This document shows positions 23,631 to 32,423 of a stretch of 47,239 nucleotides of DNA, one piece after another. The notes below the pieces were generated by a model. That model was given only the letters and a program-made list of their open reading frames with translations. It was not told where the DNA came from and made no database searches. Within the stretch, counting starts at the first letter, position 1, and the number at the start of each line of letters is the position of its first letter. Source of the stretch: Kingella pumchi (GTDB taxonomy: Bacteria; Pseudomonadota; Gammaproteobacteria; Burkholderiales; Neisseriaceae); contig NZ_JAKOOW010000009.1 of the NCBI RefSeq assembly GCF_022288825.1, forward strand, positions 1-47,239. Reading direction: 5' to 3'. A program made the translations under genes and the position numbers.

Positions 23631-24791
23631 TTATGCCGCCAGCGCCGCTGCCAGCGTTTCCACCACTTTATCCTGTTCGTCGAAACTCAAACCGAAATAC
23701 AGCGGCAGACTGATGGCGCTTTGGTAATAGGCTTCGGCGGCGGGGAAGTCGCCGTTTTGGAAGCCGAAGCGCCGCCGGTAATAGGGCTGGGTGTGGACGG
23801 GGATGTAATGCACGTTCACGCCGATGCCGTGGCGGCGCAGGTAGTCGAACACGTCGCGGCGGCTTTTGCCGCTGTCGGCGCGGATTTGCACCGGATACAG
23901 GTGCAGCGCCGAGCGGCTGGCCGGGTTGCGCGGCGGCAGGATCAGGGGCAGGGGGGCGAGCAGGCGGTCGTAGCGCCCGGCCAGCTCGTGGCGGCGTTCG
24001 ACAAATTCGTCCAGCCGCCGCATCTGGCTTACGCCCAGAGCAGCCTGAAGCTCGGTCATGCGGTAGTTGTAGCCCAAATCGATTTGCTGGTAGTACCAGG
24101 CGCCGTCGGCTTCGCCGCTCATTCGGGCGGGGTCGCGGGTGATGCCGTGGCTGCGCAGCAGCGCCATTTTTTCCGCCAGATCGGCGCGTTGGGTCAGCGC
24201 GGCGCCGCCTTCGGCGGTGGTGATGATTTTCACCGGATGAAAGCTGAACACGGTGATGTCGCTGTGCTCGCAGGCGCCGGTTTTCAGGCTGCCGTAGGAT
24301 GCGCCGATTGCGTGCGAAGCGTCTTCGATCACCGCAAAGCCGTATTCTTTGGCCAGCTTGCCGATGGCGGCCATATCGCAGGGTTCGCCGCACAGATGTA
24401 CGGGGACGACGATTTTCGGCAGCCGCCCCGCCGCGCGGGCAGCCTGCAGTTTGGCTTCGAGCGCGGAAACCGACATATTCAGTGTGGCGGGGTCGATATC
24501 GACAAAATCGACATCCGCGCCGCAGTAGAGCGCGCAGTTGGCCGAGGCGGTAAAGGTGATGGGCGAGGTCCACAGCACATCGTCCGCGCCCAGCCCGAGC
24601 GCAAGGCAGGCCAGATGCAGGGCGGAAGTGGCGCTGTTTACCGCCACGGCATGCGCGGCGCCGCAATAGGCTTTCAGGCTGCTTTCAAAGGCCGGCACCT
24701 GCGGGCCTTGGGTGAGAAAGTCGGATTGGAGGACGGCAAGGACGGCGTCGATATCGTCTTGGGAAATGGTTTGGCGGCCGTAGGGGATCAT
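23631..24791 (-). CDS. pseC: UDP-4-amino-4,6-dideoxy-N-acetyl-altrosamine transaminase PseC
   Basis: PseC is a PLP-dependent DegT/DnrJ/EryC1-type aminotransferase that makes the second intermediate in pseudaminic acid synthesis. The 386-residue protein begins IPYGRQTISQDDIDAVLAVL and has SDFLTQGP, VNSATSALHLACLALGLG, a DASHA-type motif (IEDASHAIGASY) and SFHPVKIITTAEGG, where the Lys should hold PLP. The start at 24791 fits homologues. Other pathway genes are not adjacent; pseI lies about 17 kb away on the other strand. Pseudaminic acid decorates flagellin, pili or capsule in other bacteria; its target here is unknown. Confidence 0.88.
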   Translation of the reverse strand: MIPYGRQTISQDDIDAVLAVLQSDFLTQGPQVPAFESSLKAYCGAAHAVAVNSATSALHLACLALGLGADDVLWTSPITFTASANCALYCGADVDFVDIDPATLNMSVSALEAKLQAARAAGRLPKIVVPVHLCGEPCDMAAIGKLAKEYGFAVIEDASHAIGASYGSLKTGACEHSDITVFSFHPVKIITTAEGGAALTQRADLAEKMALLRSHGITRDPARMSGEADGAWYYQQIDLGYNYRMTELQAALGVSQMRRLDEFVERRHELAGRYDRLLAPLPLILPPRNPASRSALHLYPVQIRADSGKSRRDVFDYLRRHGIGVNVHYIPVHTQPYYRRRFGFQNGDFPAAEAYYQSAISLPLYFGLSFDEQDKVVETLAAALAA

Positions 24792-24821
24792 GGGGAAAGC
24801 TCGCGAAAGGTTGGACGGGGC

Positions 24822-24862
24822 AGGCAGCCTGAAAAACCGGTTTTGCCGTTTTCAGGCTGCCT
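24822..24862. repeat. Inverted uptake-sequence pair between divergent pseC and pyrE
   Basis: AGGCAGCCTGAAAA and TTTTCAGGCTGCCT form a hairpin. It is upstream of both genes, so it does not terminate either; it shows that pairs also occur without that role. Confidence 0.7.
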
Positions 24863-24972
24863 TGCGGCTGGGCGGCGCTATTGTAGCAAAAGCCCGCCGG
24901 CGGGGCAGAGCGGACGGCGGCTTCTGATGCGGCGCGGCAGCCTGAAAGCCAGCGGCCGAAACGCTTTCGCTA

Positions 24973-24978
24973 TATAAT
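24973..24978 (+). promoter_or_regulatory. -10 box of pyrE
   Basis: A perfect TATAAT lies 36 nt upstream of the pyrE ATG. No good -35 is seen at 16-18 nt spacing. Confidence 0.5.
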
Positions 24979-25014
24979 CCGCCCGTTTGCCAACCCGTCT
25001 TGCAAGGATATGCC

Positions 25015-25662
25015 ATGACCGATTTCCGTCAGGATTTTCTCCGTTTCGCGCTCGAACAAAAAGTATTGAAGTTCGGCGAGTTCACCACCAAAGCCGGGCG
25101 GCCGTCGCCCTATTTTTTCAATGCCGGCCTGTTTGACGACGGCGCTTCCACGCTGGCGCTGGCGCGCTTTTATGCGCAGGCGATCGACGAGAGCGGCATT
25201 GCGTTCGACATGCTGTTCGGCCCCGCCTACAAGGGCATTATCCTGGCCGCCGCCACTGCAATGATGCTCGCCGAGCGCGGCCGCAATGTGCCTTTTGCCT
25301 ACAACCGCAAGGAAGCCAAGGACCACGGCGAGGGCGGAGTGCTGGTGGGCGCGCCGCTCAAAGGGCGGGTGCTGATCATCGACGACGTGATTTCCGCCGG
25401 CACGTCGGTGCGTGAATCGGTGAAGCTGATTCAGGCTGCCGGTGCCGAGCCGGCTGCGGTGGCCATTGCGCTTGACCGCATGGAAAAAGGTACGGGCGAA
25501 TTGTCTGCCGTGCAGGAAGTCCAGCAGCAGTACGGCCTGCCGGTGGTGGCGATTGCCAATCTGCAGGATTTGTTTGCCATGCTGCAAAACAGCGGCAATA
25601 CCGAAATCAGCCGTTACCTGCCGCAGCTGAGAGCCTACCGCGAGCGTTACGGCGTCGCCTGA
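25015..25662 (+). CDS. pyrE: Orotate phosphoribosyltransferase
   Basis: PyrE joins orotate to PRPP to give OMP in pyrimidine synthesis. The 215-residue protein has the PRPP-binding motif in VLIIDDVISAGTSVRES, the catalytic-loop lysines in YNRKEAKDHGEGG and the N-terminal segment FGEFTTKAGRPSPYFFNAGLF. The ATG at 25015 follows AAGGATATGCC. It is monocistronic with its own -10 box and terminator. pyrC lies in the same window but is unlinked. Confidence 0.97.
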   Translation: MTDFRQDFLRFALEQKVLKFGEFTTKAGRPSPYFFNAGLFDDGASTLALARFYAQAIDESGIAFDMLFGPAYKGIILAAATAMMLAERGRNVPFAYNRKEAKDHGEGGVLVGAPLKGRVLIIDDVISAGTSVRESVKLIQAAGAEPAAVAIALDRMEKGTGELSAVQEVQQQYGLPVVAIANLQDLFAMLQNSGNTEISRYLPQLRAYRERYGVA

Positions 25663-25727
25663 TTTTCGGGCTGCCCGGGCGCCGCTTCCGCGGGCAGCGG
25701 CAGCCTGAAACGCTTTAAAGCCACCCC

Positions 25728-25770
25728 AAAGCAGCCTGAAACGGCATCCGCCGCTTTCAGGCTGCTTTTT
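25728..25770 (+). terminator. Uptake-sequence terminator after pyrE
   Basis: AAAGCAGCCTGAAACGGC pairs with GCCGCTTTCAGGCTGCTTT around a short loop and ends in a T-run. Confidence 0.8.
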
Positions 25771-25910
25771 CGGGCAAAACGCGGCGCGAATTTGCGGCAA
25801 AACTGCCAAATGCCGGTGCTTTTGCCGTTTTAATACTGTAAAAACGGGGGCGGAAAAGGTAAAATCCGCGCCAGTTTTCCCACCGTTTTCCCCCGTGGAG
25901 CAACCGCCGC

Positions 25911-28772
25911 ATGCTGATTACGCTGATTGTCGTTTTGTTTGCCGTTTTCCTGCTGTTAAGCTGGATTTACTTTTGGCAAAGCCGTGCCTGGAAGGAAGAG
26001 CTGGAGTTTTACGAGGCCGAAGCGGCGCGCCGCCAGGCCGAGCCCGAACAGATGCCGCTCAATTTCCGCCAGCCGGTGAGCACGCCGCGGCTGCACGACG
26101 ATCTGGCCTTTATCCTGATGGACGATGACGAGCCGCAGCAGCCGAGCCTGCTGCCTGAAGACGAAGACGCCGCTGCCCCTGCAGAAACGCCCGCTCCAGT
26201 GAAGCGCGCCAAGCCGGCCGCACCGCCCATCGAACTGCCCGCCGATCCCGAGCCGCTGCCCGCCGCCAAGCCGGCGGTCGGCGCGCAAATTATCACGCTG
26301 GACGACATTCTCAGCAGCGAAGTTCCCGCCGCTTCTGCCGGCCACCACGGCGGAGACGGCTTTTTCAGGCAGCCTGAAAACTTCGCCGCCCCGCCCCGCC
26401 ATACTTTTTCCGCCGCACTTTCCGAGCGCGAAACCATCAGCGACGAAGAAGCGCTGCGGCTGGTAAGGCAGGAGCAGGAGGCCGCCGGCAGCAAGCGGCC
26501 GGCGCAAACCATCGAAGCCGACGATCCGGCGGTGCAGCGGGTGCGCCGGCGCGCGCTGGAGCAGTTGGAGGAAATCCAAAACAAGCTGCCGCCGCTGCCG
26601 CAAATCCGCCGCAGCTACACACGCGAGCCTGAAGAAATCGACTTGGAAGACATCCGCGAACGCCTAAACCGCCGCCAGAGCGCCCGCCGCGAAATCGAAG
26701 AGCCGGCGCCGCCAAGCCCGCAGCCCGACCAGGCGCTCAGCGTGATTCCCGAAGACGAAATCTGGCAAAACCTGAACAACAGCAATGCCGCCGCCTTCCG
26801 CCGCAACCGCCGTCCGGCACCGTCTTACGGCAGCTATGCGCCGCCGCGCGCCGAAGCCGTGCCGCAGCCGGCATCTTTTCAGGCTGCCGCCCAGCCCTAT
26901 GCGCCGCGCGCGCCGGAGATTATCGACAGCCCGTTTAATTTCCCGCCGCCCGCCGTCGAGCGCCTGCCCGATGCCGGCTATGCCGCCGTGCAGCCTGAAA
27001 GCGGATATCCGCCGGCCGCGCCGTTTGCCGCGGAAAGCCCGCAGCACCATTTGGCCGGCACACACGACACCGGCTGGACCGAAGCCGATTTCGAGCAGTA
27101 TTACCGCGAGCAAAAGCAGCCTGAAAACCGTTTTGCCGAAAGTTTTTACGGCAACAGCGCCGGTACCAGCGGCGACACCGTCAATACCGCCTGGCTGGAG
27201 GGATTGGAAAACCTGCCTGCCGCCGATAGTGAAGCGCCCGAGTGGCAGCGCTGGCTGGAATCGGGCGAGGGCTTTGAGCACGGCGAGGGCGGCAACAGCC
27301 AGCTGCCGCCGATGAGCCTGCTGCTGCCGCCCAAGCACAATCCGGCGGCGGTGCAGAGCGAGGAAGAGTTGCTGCAAAACAGCATTACCATCGAAGAGAA
27401 GCTGGCCGAGTTCCGCGTGAAAGTGAAAGTGCTCGACGCCTATGCCGGGCCGGTGATTACCCGCTACGAAATCGAGCCCGATGTCGGTGTGCGTGGCAAT
27501 TCGGTGATGAATCTGGAAAAAGACCTGGCACGCTCGCTGGGGGTGGCCGCCATCCGCGTGGTCGAAACCATTCCCGGCAAAACCTGCATGGGGCTGGAAT
27601 TGCCCAATCCTAAGCGCCAGACCATCCGCCTGCGCGAGATTCTGGAATCTTCGGTTTTCCAAGATAATCCGTCCAAGCTGGCGCTGGCGCTGGGGCAGGA
27701 TACCAGCGGCGCGCCGGTGGTAACCGATTTGGCCAAGGCGCCGCATCTCTTGGTGGCCGGCACCACCGGCTCGGGCAAATCGGTGGGCGTGAACGCGATG
27801 ATTCTGTCGATGCTGTTCAAAGCCCGCCCCGAAGACGTGCGCATGATTATGATCGACCCGAAAATGCTCGAACTTTCGATCTACGAAGGCATCCCGCACC
27901 TGCTGGCGCCGGTGGTTACCGATATGAAGCTTGCCGCCAACGCGCTGAACTGGTGCGTGAACGAAATGGAAAAACGCTACCGCCTGATGAGCCATCTGGG
28001 CGTGCGCAACCTGGCCGGCTACAACGAAAAAGTTACTTCCGCCCAAGCCGCCGGCCGCCGCTATGCCAACCCCTTCAGCCTGACGCCCGACAATCCCGAA
28101 TATCTGGAAAAACTGCCGGCTATCGTGGTGGTAGTGGACGAGTTTGCCGATCTGATGATGACCGCCGGCAAGAAAATCGAAGAACTGATCGCCCGTTTGG
28201 CGCAGAAAGCCCGCGCCGCCGGCATCCACCTGATACTCGCCACCCAGCGCCCCAGCGTCGATGTGATTACCGGCCTGATTAAAGCCAATATTCCCACCCG
28301 TATTGCCTTCCAAGTGTCGAGCAAGGTCGACAGCCGCACCATCATCGACCAGATGGGCGCCGAAAATCTGCTCGGCCAGGGCGATATGCTGTTCCTGCCG
28401 CCCGGCACCGGCTACCCGCAGCGCGTACACGGCGCCTTTGTTGCCGACAACGAAGTGCACGGCGTGGTCGAGTATCTGAAGCAGACCGGCGAGCCCGATT
28501 ATGTGGAAGACCTGCTCAACGGCGGTATCGACGATCTGTTCGGCCAGCATCCGGCCGGCAGCGGCGGCGAGCGCGACCCGCTGTTTGACGAAGCGGTGGC
28601 CGTGCTGCTGCGCACGCAAAAAGCCAGTATTTCGTCGCTGCAGCGCCACCTGCGCGTGGGCTACAACAAAGCCGCTACGCTGTTTGACCAGCTCGAAGCC
28701 GAAGGCATCGTCTCCGCGCCCGACCATAGCGGCAAGCGCACCATACTTGCCCGCAGCCCCGATTCCGAGTAG
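25911..28772 (+). CDS. ftsK: DNA translocase FtsK with a single membrane helix
   Basis: FtsK pumps the chromosome terminus at the division septum. The 953-residue protein has a C-terminal motor with Walker A GTTGSGKSVG, Walker B IVVVVDEFADLMM and the FtsK-gamma winged helix (SSLQRHLRVGYNKAATLFDQ) that reads KOPS. The N-terminus is unusual: only one hydrophobic helix (about residues 2-22) in place of the usual four. A long Pro/Ala/Gln-rich acidic linker of roughly 450 residues follows. The ATG at 25911 lacks a strong Shine-Dalgarno, but no longer frame adds membrane helices. In-frame uptake sequences in the linker encode FRQPEN and KQPEN. Some Neisseria carry two FtsK forms, from memory, so a four-helix paralogue may exist elsewhere. 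Confidence 0.93.
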   Translation: MLITLIVVLFAVFLLLSWIYFWQSRAWKEELEFYEAEAARRQAEPEQMPLNFRQPVSTPRLHDDLAFILMDDDEPQQPSLLPEDEDAAAPAETPAPVKRAKPAAPPIELPADPEPLPAAKPAVGAQIITLDDILSSEVPAASAGHHGGDGFFRQPENFAAPPRHTFSAALSERETISDEEALRLVRQEQEAAGSKRPAQTIEADDPAVQRVRRRALEQLEEIQNKLPPLPQIRRSYTREPEEIDLEDIRERLNRRQSARREIEEPAPPSPQPDQALSVIPEDEIWQNLNNSNAAAFRRNRRPAPSYGSYAPPRAEAVPQPASFQAAAQPYAPRAPEIIDSPFNFPPPAVERLPDAGYAAVQPESGYPPAAPFAAESPQHHLAGTHDTGWTEADFEQYYREQKQPENRFAESFYGNSAGTSGDTVNTAWLEGLENLPAADSEAPEWQRWLESGEGFEHGEGGNSQLPPMSLLLPPKHNPAAVQSEEELLQNSITIEEKLAEFRVKVKVLDAYAGPVITRYEIEPDVGVRGNSVMNLEKDLARSLGVAAIRVVETIPGKTCMGLELPNPKRQTIRLREILESSVFQDNPSKLALALGQDTSGAPVVTDLAKAPHLLVAGTTGSGKSVGVNAMILSMLFKARPEDVRMIMIDPKMLELSIYEGIPHLLAPVVTDMKLAANALNWCVNEMEKRYRLMSHLGVRNLAGYNEKVTSAQAAGRRYANPFSLTPDNPEYLEKLPAIVVVVDEFADLMMTAGKKIEELIARLAQKARAAGIHLILATQRPSVDVITGLIKANIPTRIAFQVSSKVDSRTIIDQMGAENLLGQGDMLFLPPGTGYPQRVHGAFVADNEVHGVVEYLKQTGEPDYVEDLLNGGIDDLFGQHPAGSGGERDPLFDEAVAVLLRTQKASISSLQRHLRVGYNKAATLFDQLEAEGIVSAPDHSGKRTILARSPDSE

Positions 28773-28793
28773 GCGCCGCCGACTGTCAAACCC

Positions 28794-28836
28794 AAAGCAG
28801 CCTGAAAAGTCCGAGTGCTTTTCAGGCTGCTTTTTT
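28794..28836 (+). terminator. Uptake-sequence terminator after ftsK
   Basis: AAAGCAGCCTGAAAAG pairs with CTTTTCAGGCTGCTTT and is followed by a T-run. Confidence 0.85.
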
Positions 28837-28933
28837 CAGGTTGCTTGGTTTTGAACCGGCGCTCTGGTTTCATGTATTGTCGGCACCGCAAAATCCCTTG
28901 CCGGCTGATAACAGGTAAGGCAGCCTGAAAGGC

Positions 28934-28969
28934 AAAAAAAGCAGCCTGAAAACCTTTCAGGCTGCCTTT
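28934..28969 (-). terminator. Uptake-sequence terminator after lipA
   Basis: Inverted uptake-sequence arms end with a run of seven T on the minus strand, just beyond the lipA stop at 28992. Confidence 0.85.
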
Positions 28970-28991
28970 GCCGTATGTGCGGAGCAGGCGT

Positions 28992-29990
28992 TTAGTGATG
29001 CCCGCAGCCGCCGCCGTGGGCTTCGCGCATGGCTTCTTCGGCCTGCTGGTCGGCGTGGTAGCTGGAGCGCACCATGGCGCCGCAGGCGGCGTTGTGAAAG
29101 CCCATTTGGTAGGCTTCTTTTTCAAACTGCTTGAACATTTCGGGGGTTACGTAGCGCAGCACCGGCAGGTGGCCGTCGGAGGGCTGCAGGTATTGGCCGA
29201 TGGTGAGCATTTCGATGTTGTGCGCGCGCATGTCGCGCAGGATTTCGCGCACTTCGTCGTCGGTTTCGCCCAGGCCGACCATAATGCCGGACTTGGTGGG
29301 AACGTGGGGCATCATTTCTTTGTAGCGGCGCAAAAGTTCGAGCGAGTGTTTGTAGTCAGCGCCCGGACGCGCCATTTTATACAGGCGCGGGTGGGTTTCG
29401 AGATTGTGGTTCATCACATCGGGCGGGGTTTCGGCCAGGATTTTCAGGGCGATGTCGAGCCGGCCGCGGAAATCGGGCACGAGAATTTCGATTTTGGTGG
29501 TGGGGCTGGTTTGGCGGATGGCGGTGATGCAGTCGGCAAAGTGCTGGGCGCCGCCGTCGCGCAAGTCGTCGCGGTCGACCGAAGTGATGACGACGTAGCG
29601 CAGGTTCATGGCGCGCACGGAATTGGCCAGGTTTTGCGGCTCTTCGGGGTCGAGCGGGTTGGGGCGGCCGTGGCCGACGGCGCAGAAGGGGCAGCGGCGG
29701 GTGCACATGTCGCCCATAATCATAAAGGTGGCGGTGCCGCGGCTGAAGCATTCGCTGATGTTGGGGCAGGCGGCTTCTTCGCAGACGGTGTGCATTTTCT
29801 GCTCGCGCAGGATGTCTTTAATCTCGAAGAATTTTTTGGGATTGGGCAGCTTGGCACGGATCCACTCGGGCTTTTTCAGCTTCTGCTCGGGCTGGACGAC
29901 TTTGATCGGGATGCGGGCGGTTTTGCTGGCGCCGGTGTGTTTGACGCCTTGGCGGTTGTCCAGGGGGTTGGTGGCTTCGGTGGAACTCAT
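28992..29990 (-). CDS. lipA: Lipoyl synthase
   Basis: LipA is a radical-SAM enzyme that inserts two sulfurs into protein-bound octanoyl groups. The auxiliary-cluster motif is CEEAACPNISEC (Cys70, 75, 81) and the SAM cluster is CTRRCPFC (Cys96, 100, 103). The C-terminal RSSYHA has the conserved RSSY. Length is 332 from the ATG at 29990. The tail ends HGGGCGHH, a His/Gly/Cys extension that may bind metal. It follows lipB on the same strand after a gap of 94 nt that contains two palindromic uptake sequences. Confidence 0.97.
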   Translation of the reverse strand: MSSTEATNPLDNRQGVKHTGASKTARIPIKVVQPEQKLKKPEWIRAKLPNPKKFFEIKDILREQKMHTVCEEAACPNISECFSRGTATFMIMGDMCTRRCPFCAVGHGRPNPLDPEEPQNLANSVRAMNLRYVVITSVDRDDLRDGGAQHFADCITAIRQTSPTTKIEILVPDFRGRLDIALKILAETPPDVMNHNLETHPRLYKMARPGADYKHSLELLRRYKEMMPHVPTKSGIMVGLGETDDEVREILRDMRAHNIEMLTIGQYLQPSDGHLPVLRYVTPEMFKQFEKEAYQMGFHNAACGAMVRSSYHADQQAEEAMREAHGGGCGHH

Positions 29991-30020
29991 TTTGGTGTGT
30001 CTTTCGTGTGGGTTTGAGGT

Positions 30021-30100
30021 TTTCAGGCTGCCTGAAATGGTGCGCTCAGGGCGGTTTTTAATCGGGTTCGGGCTCAAGCTGTTTTCAGGCTGCCTGAAAA
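30021..30100. repeat. Two palindromic uptake-sequence copies between lipB and lipA
   Basis: At 30021-30037 and 30082-30100 the word TTTCAGGCTGCCTGAAA reads as overlapping uptake words in both directions, each folding on itself. The second lies just beyond the lipB stop. They may reduce read-through into lipA. Confidence 0.65.
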
Positions 30101-30699
30101 ACCGCCTGCCTTTGCAGGTGGCCGGTGAGTTTTTCAGCCACTTCGGCAAGCTCGGGGCAGGGGCGGGCAAGATCGGCGATTTGGGTCATTTCGAGTCCGG
30201 CGTAGCCGCAGGGGTTGATGTGGGCGAAGGGTTCGAGATCCATGTTTACGTTGAGTGCCAGGCCGTGATAGACGGCGCCGTTTTTGATGCGCAGGCCGAG
30301 CGAGGCGATTTTTTTGCCGGCCACATATACGCCCGGGCGTTTGGGGTCGGCGGCCGATTCGATGCCGTAGTCGGCAAGGGTGGCGATAATGCTGTTTTCC
30401 AGCGCGGAAACGATGCTGCGCACGCCGGTTTTCAGGCGTTTGAAGTCAATCAGGGTATAAACGACAAGCTGGCCGGGGCCGTGGTAGGTAATTTGGCCGC
30501 CGCGGTCGATCTGGACAACGGGGATGCTGGTGTCGCCGAGCAGGTGTTCGGCCTTGCCGGCCAAGCCCTGGGTGAACACCGGATCGTGTTCCACCACCCA
30601 CAATTCGTCTTCGGTATCGGCATTTCTCTCGGCGCTGAACTGCTTCATCGCTTCGAATACCGGCAGATAGGGGCGGCGCCCCAAAAAGACGGTTTTCAT
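30085..30699 (-). CDS. lipB: Octanoyltransferase LipB
   Basis: LipB moves octanoate from acyl carrier protein to lipoyl domains, the step before LipA. The 204-residue protein has the family signature with RGGQITYHGPGQLVVY, the KIASLGLRIKNGAVYHG segment with the conserved Lys, and the active-site Cys in NPCGYAGLEMTQI. The ATG at 30699 overlaps the stop of the DUF493 gene by one base, so the pair is translationally coupled. Confidence 0.96.
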   Translation of the reverse strand: MKTVFLGRRPYLPVFEAMKQFSAERNADTEDELWVVEHDPVFTQGLAGKAEHLLGDTSIPVVQIDRGGQITYHGPGQLVVYTLIDFKRLKTGVRSIVSALENSIIATLADYGIESAADPKRPGVYVAGKKIASLGLRIKNGAVYHGLALNVNMDLEPFAHINPCGYAGLEMTQIADLARPCPELAEVAEKLTGHLQRQAVFQAA

Positions 30700-30971
30700 T
30701 ACAGTACGACTTTCACCATCGGATGCGCGGTCAGGCTGCGGTAGATATTGTCCAGATGCTCTTGGTTTTCGGCCTGCACGCTGACGGTGGCGCTGACATA
30801 GTTGCCCTTGCTGCTGGGGCGGGTTTGGATGTGTTCGTCGGCGGTATCGGGCGCGTGTTCGCGCACGGTTTTCAGAATTTCGCTGTTGAAATCGGGATGT
30901 TGCTCGCCCATCACTTTGATCGGGAAGCGGCAGGGGAAGTCGATTAGCGGTTTTTGTTCTTGCTCGCTCAT
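30699..30971 (-). CDS. DUF493/UPF0250 (YbeD-like) protein
   Basis: The 90-residue protein begins with a Gln/Lys-rich start and contains LIDFPCRFPIKVMGE and KGNYVSATVSVQA, the DUF493 ferredoxin-like fold. YbeD-type proteins commonly sit before lipB, and a regulatory role tied to lipoate has been suggested. The stop overlaps the lipB ATG. The start at 30971 has AAGGACGCACAC upstream. Confidence 0.9.
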   Translation of the reverse strand: MSEQEQKPLIDFPCRFPIKVMGEQHPDFNSEILKTVREHAPDTADEHIQTRPSSKGNYVSATVSVQAENQEHLDNIYRSLTAHPMVKVVL

Positions 30972-31036
30972 GTGTGCGTCCTTAAAAAACAGGGCGGCAT
31001 TTTAGCGCAAAGGCTTTGTGCTTCCAATGCCTTTGC

Positions 31037-31042
31037 TATAAT
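31037..31042 (+). promoter_or_regulatory. Extended -10 box of the ylqF gene
   Basis: TATAAT preceded by TGC forms an extended -10 element 69 nt ahead of the ATG. The -35 region is poor. Confidence 0.5.
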
Positions 31043-31110
31043 CGCGCGTTTTCTCCCAGCCGCTTTCAGGCAGCCTGAAAGCCCGTTTTCCAACCCACAA
31101 GGCAGACTCT

Positions 31111-32079
31111 ATGGCAATCCAATGGTTTCCGGGACACATGAATAAGGCGAAAAAAGCGATTGCCGAACGCCTGAAAAGCGTGGACATGGTGGTCGAAATG
31201 CTCGACGCGCGCATGCCCGCTTCCAGCGAAAACCCACTGCTGGCGCAACTCGCGCGCGGCAAGCCAAAGCTGAAAATTTTAAACAAACAAGACCTGGCAG
31301 ACCCTGAGCGCACCGCCGTCTGGCTCGAATACTTCAACAGCCGTGAAGAAACCCGCTCGATTGCGCTCGATGCGTCCGAGCGCCAAGCCGCGCAGAAACT
31401 GATCGCCGCCAGCAGGGCTCTGGTGCCCCACCGCAGCGGCATCGACAAACCCCTGCGCGTGCTCATCTGCGGCATCCCCAACGTCGGCAAATCCACCCTG
31501 ATCAACGCCATGCTCGGCAAAAAGTCCGCAAAAACCGGCAACGAACCGGGCATCACCAAAGCCGAGCAGCGCCTGCTCTTGGCCGATGATTTCTGGCTTT
31601 ACGACACCCCCGGCATGCTGTGGCCGAAAATCATCGTTGAAGAAGGCGGCTACAATCTTGCCGCCGGCGGCGCCATCGGCCGCAACGCGCTCGATGAAGA
31701 AGAAGTCGCGCTCGAACTTTTAGACTACCTGCGCCGCCATTACCTGCCGCTTTTGCAGGCACGCTACGGCGCCGACAAAGACCCGTCCAGCCACTGGCAG
31801 GACGACCAATGGCTCGAATGGGTGGCAAAAAAACGCGGCGCCCTGATGGGCGGCGGCCGTCCCAACTACCAAAAAGCCGCCGAACTGGTGCTCACCGATT
31901 TTCGCGACGGTCAAATCGGCCGCATCACCCTGGAAACTCCGCAGCAATGGGAAACCTGGCTGAAAAAAGCCCGCCAGCGCGAAGCCGAACTCAAAGCCCA
32001 ACGCGAAGCGCGCAAAGCCGAGCGCAAAGGGCAGGCAGCGCCCAAGCCGCAACAGTCACCGCAAGATATGGAAGACTGA
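31111..32079 (+). CDS. ylqF: Ribosome biogenesis GTPase YlqF (RbgA)
   Basis: YlqF/RbgA is a circularly permuted GTPase that acts in late 50S assembly. The order of motifs shows the permutation: the specificity motif NKQD near residue 58 comes first, then the P-loop GIPNVGKST near residue 120, then DTPGMLWPK. Length is 322. The tail is basic and Gln-rich. The start at 31111 begins AIQWFPGHMNKAKK, as in homologues. Confidence 0.95.
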   Translation: MAIQWFPGHMNKAKKAIAERLKSVDMVVEMLDARMPASSENPLLAQLARGKPKLKILNKQDLADPERTAVWLEYFNSREETRSIALDASERQAAQKLIAASRALVPHRSGIDKPLRVLICGIPNVGKSTLINAMLGKKSAKTGNEPGITKAEQRLLLADDFWLYDTPGMLWPKIIVEEGGYNLAAGGAIGRNALDEEEVALELLDYLRRHYLPLLQARYGADKDPSSHWQDDQWLEWVAKKRGALMGGGRPNYQKAAELVLTDFRDGQIGRITLETPQQWETWLKKARQREAELKAQREARKAERKGQAAPKPQQSPQDMED

Positions 32080-32127
32080 GCGCTTTCAGGCAGCCTGAAA
32101 ACCGTTTTGTAAGAAAGGCAAAAAACC

Positions 32128-32385
32128 ATGCCCTTTACCGACCAAGAAACCCAAGCCCTGCTCGCGCAAAAGGGCGTCGGCAAAACCGTCATCCGGCGTT
32201 TGCACGAAATGGGTTTGGACAGTCCCGCCAAACTTGCCGCCGCCGATGTTGCCGATATTTTGGCGCAGGGCGCGGCGCTAACCGGCTCGAGCTGCTGGAA
32301 AAACAGCCCGCAGGCGCGCGCCGCCGTTCAGGCTGCCGTTGCTTGGGCGCAGCATTACTGCCGCGACGCCCAAGCCGAAGTTTAG
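32128..32385 (+). CDS. Small helix-hairpin-helix-like protein
   Basis: The 85-residue protein contains LLAQKGVGKTVIRRLHEMGLDSPAKLAAADVADIL, a helix-hairpin-helix pattern like those in the Cdd1/DUF4332 group, some members of which bind DNA. Two Cys follow (SSCWKN and HYCRD). The start at 32128 has AAAGGC upstream. It follows ylqF after 48 nt with an uptake sequence between. Function unknown. Confidence 0.75.
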   Translation: MPFTDQETQALLAQKGVGKTVIRRLHEMGLDSPAKLAAADVADILAQGAALTGSSCWKNSPQARAAVQAAVAWAQHYCRDAQAEV

Positions 32386-32423
32386 GCAGCCTGAAACCCC
32401 AATCCGCCCGAAACCGCCAAACA

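Noticed and set aside
23085..24977. 630-codon frame antisense to pseC
   Set aside because: Runs over two real minus-strand genes (chorismate mutase and pseC) and has no recognisable domain.
26664..28727. Long antisense frame (687 codons) over ftsK
   Set aside because: Low-complexity Gly/Ala/His-rich translation opposite a clear FtsK motor domain; a shadow frame.
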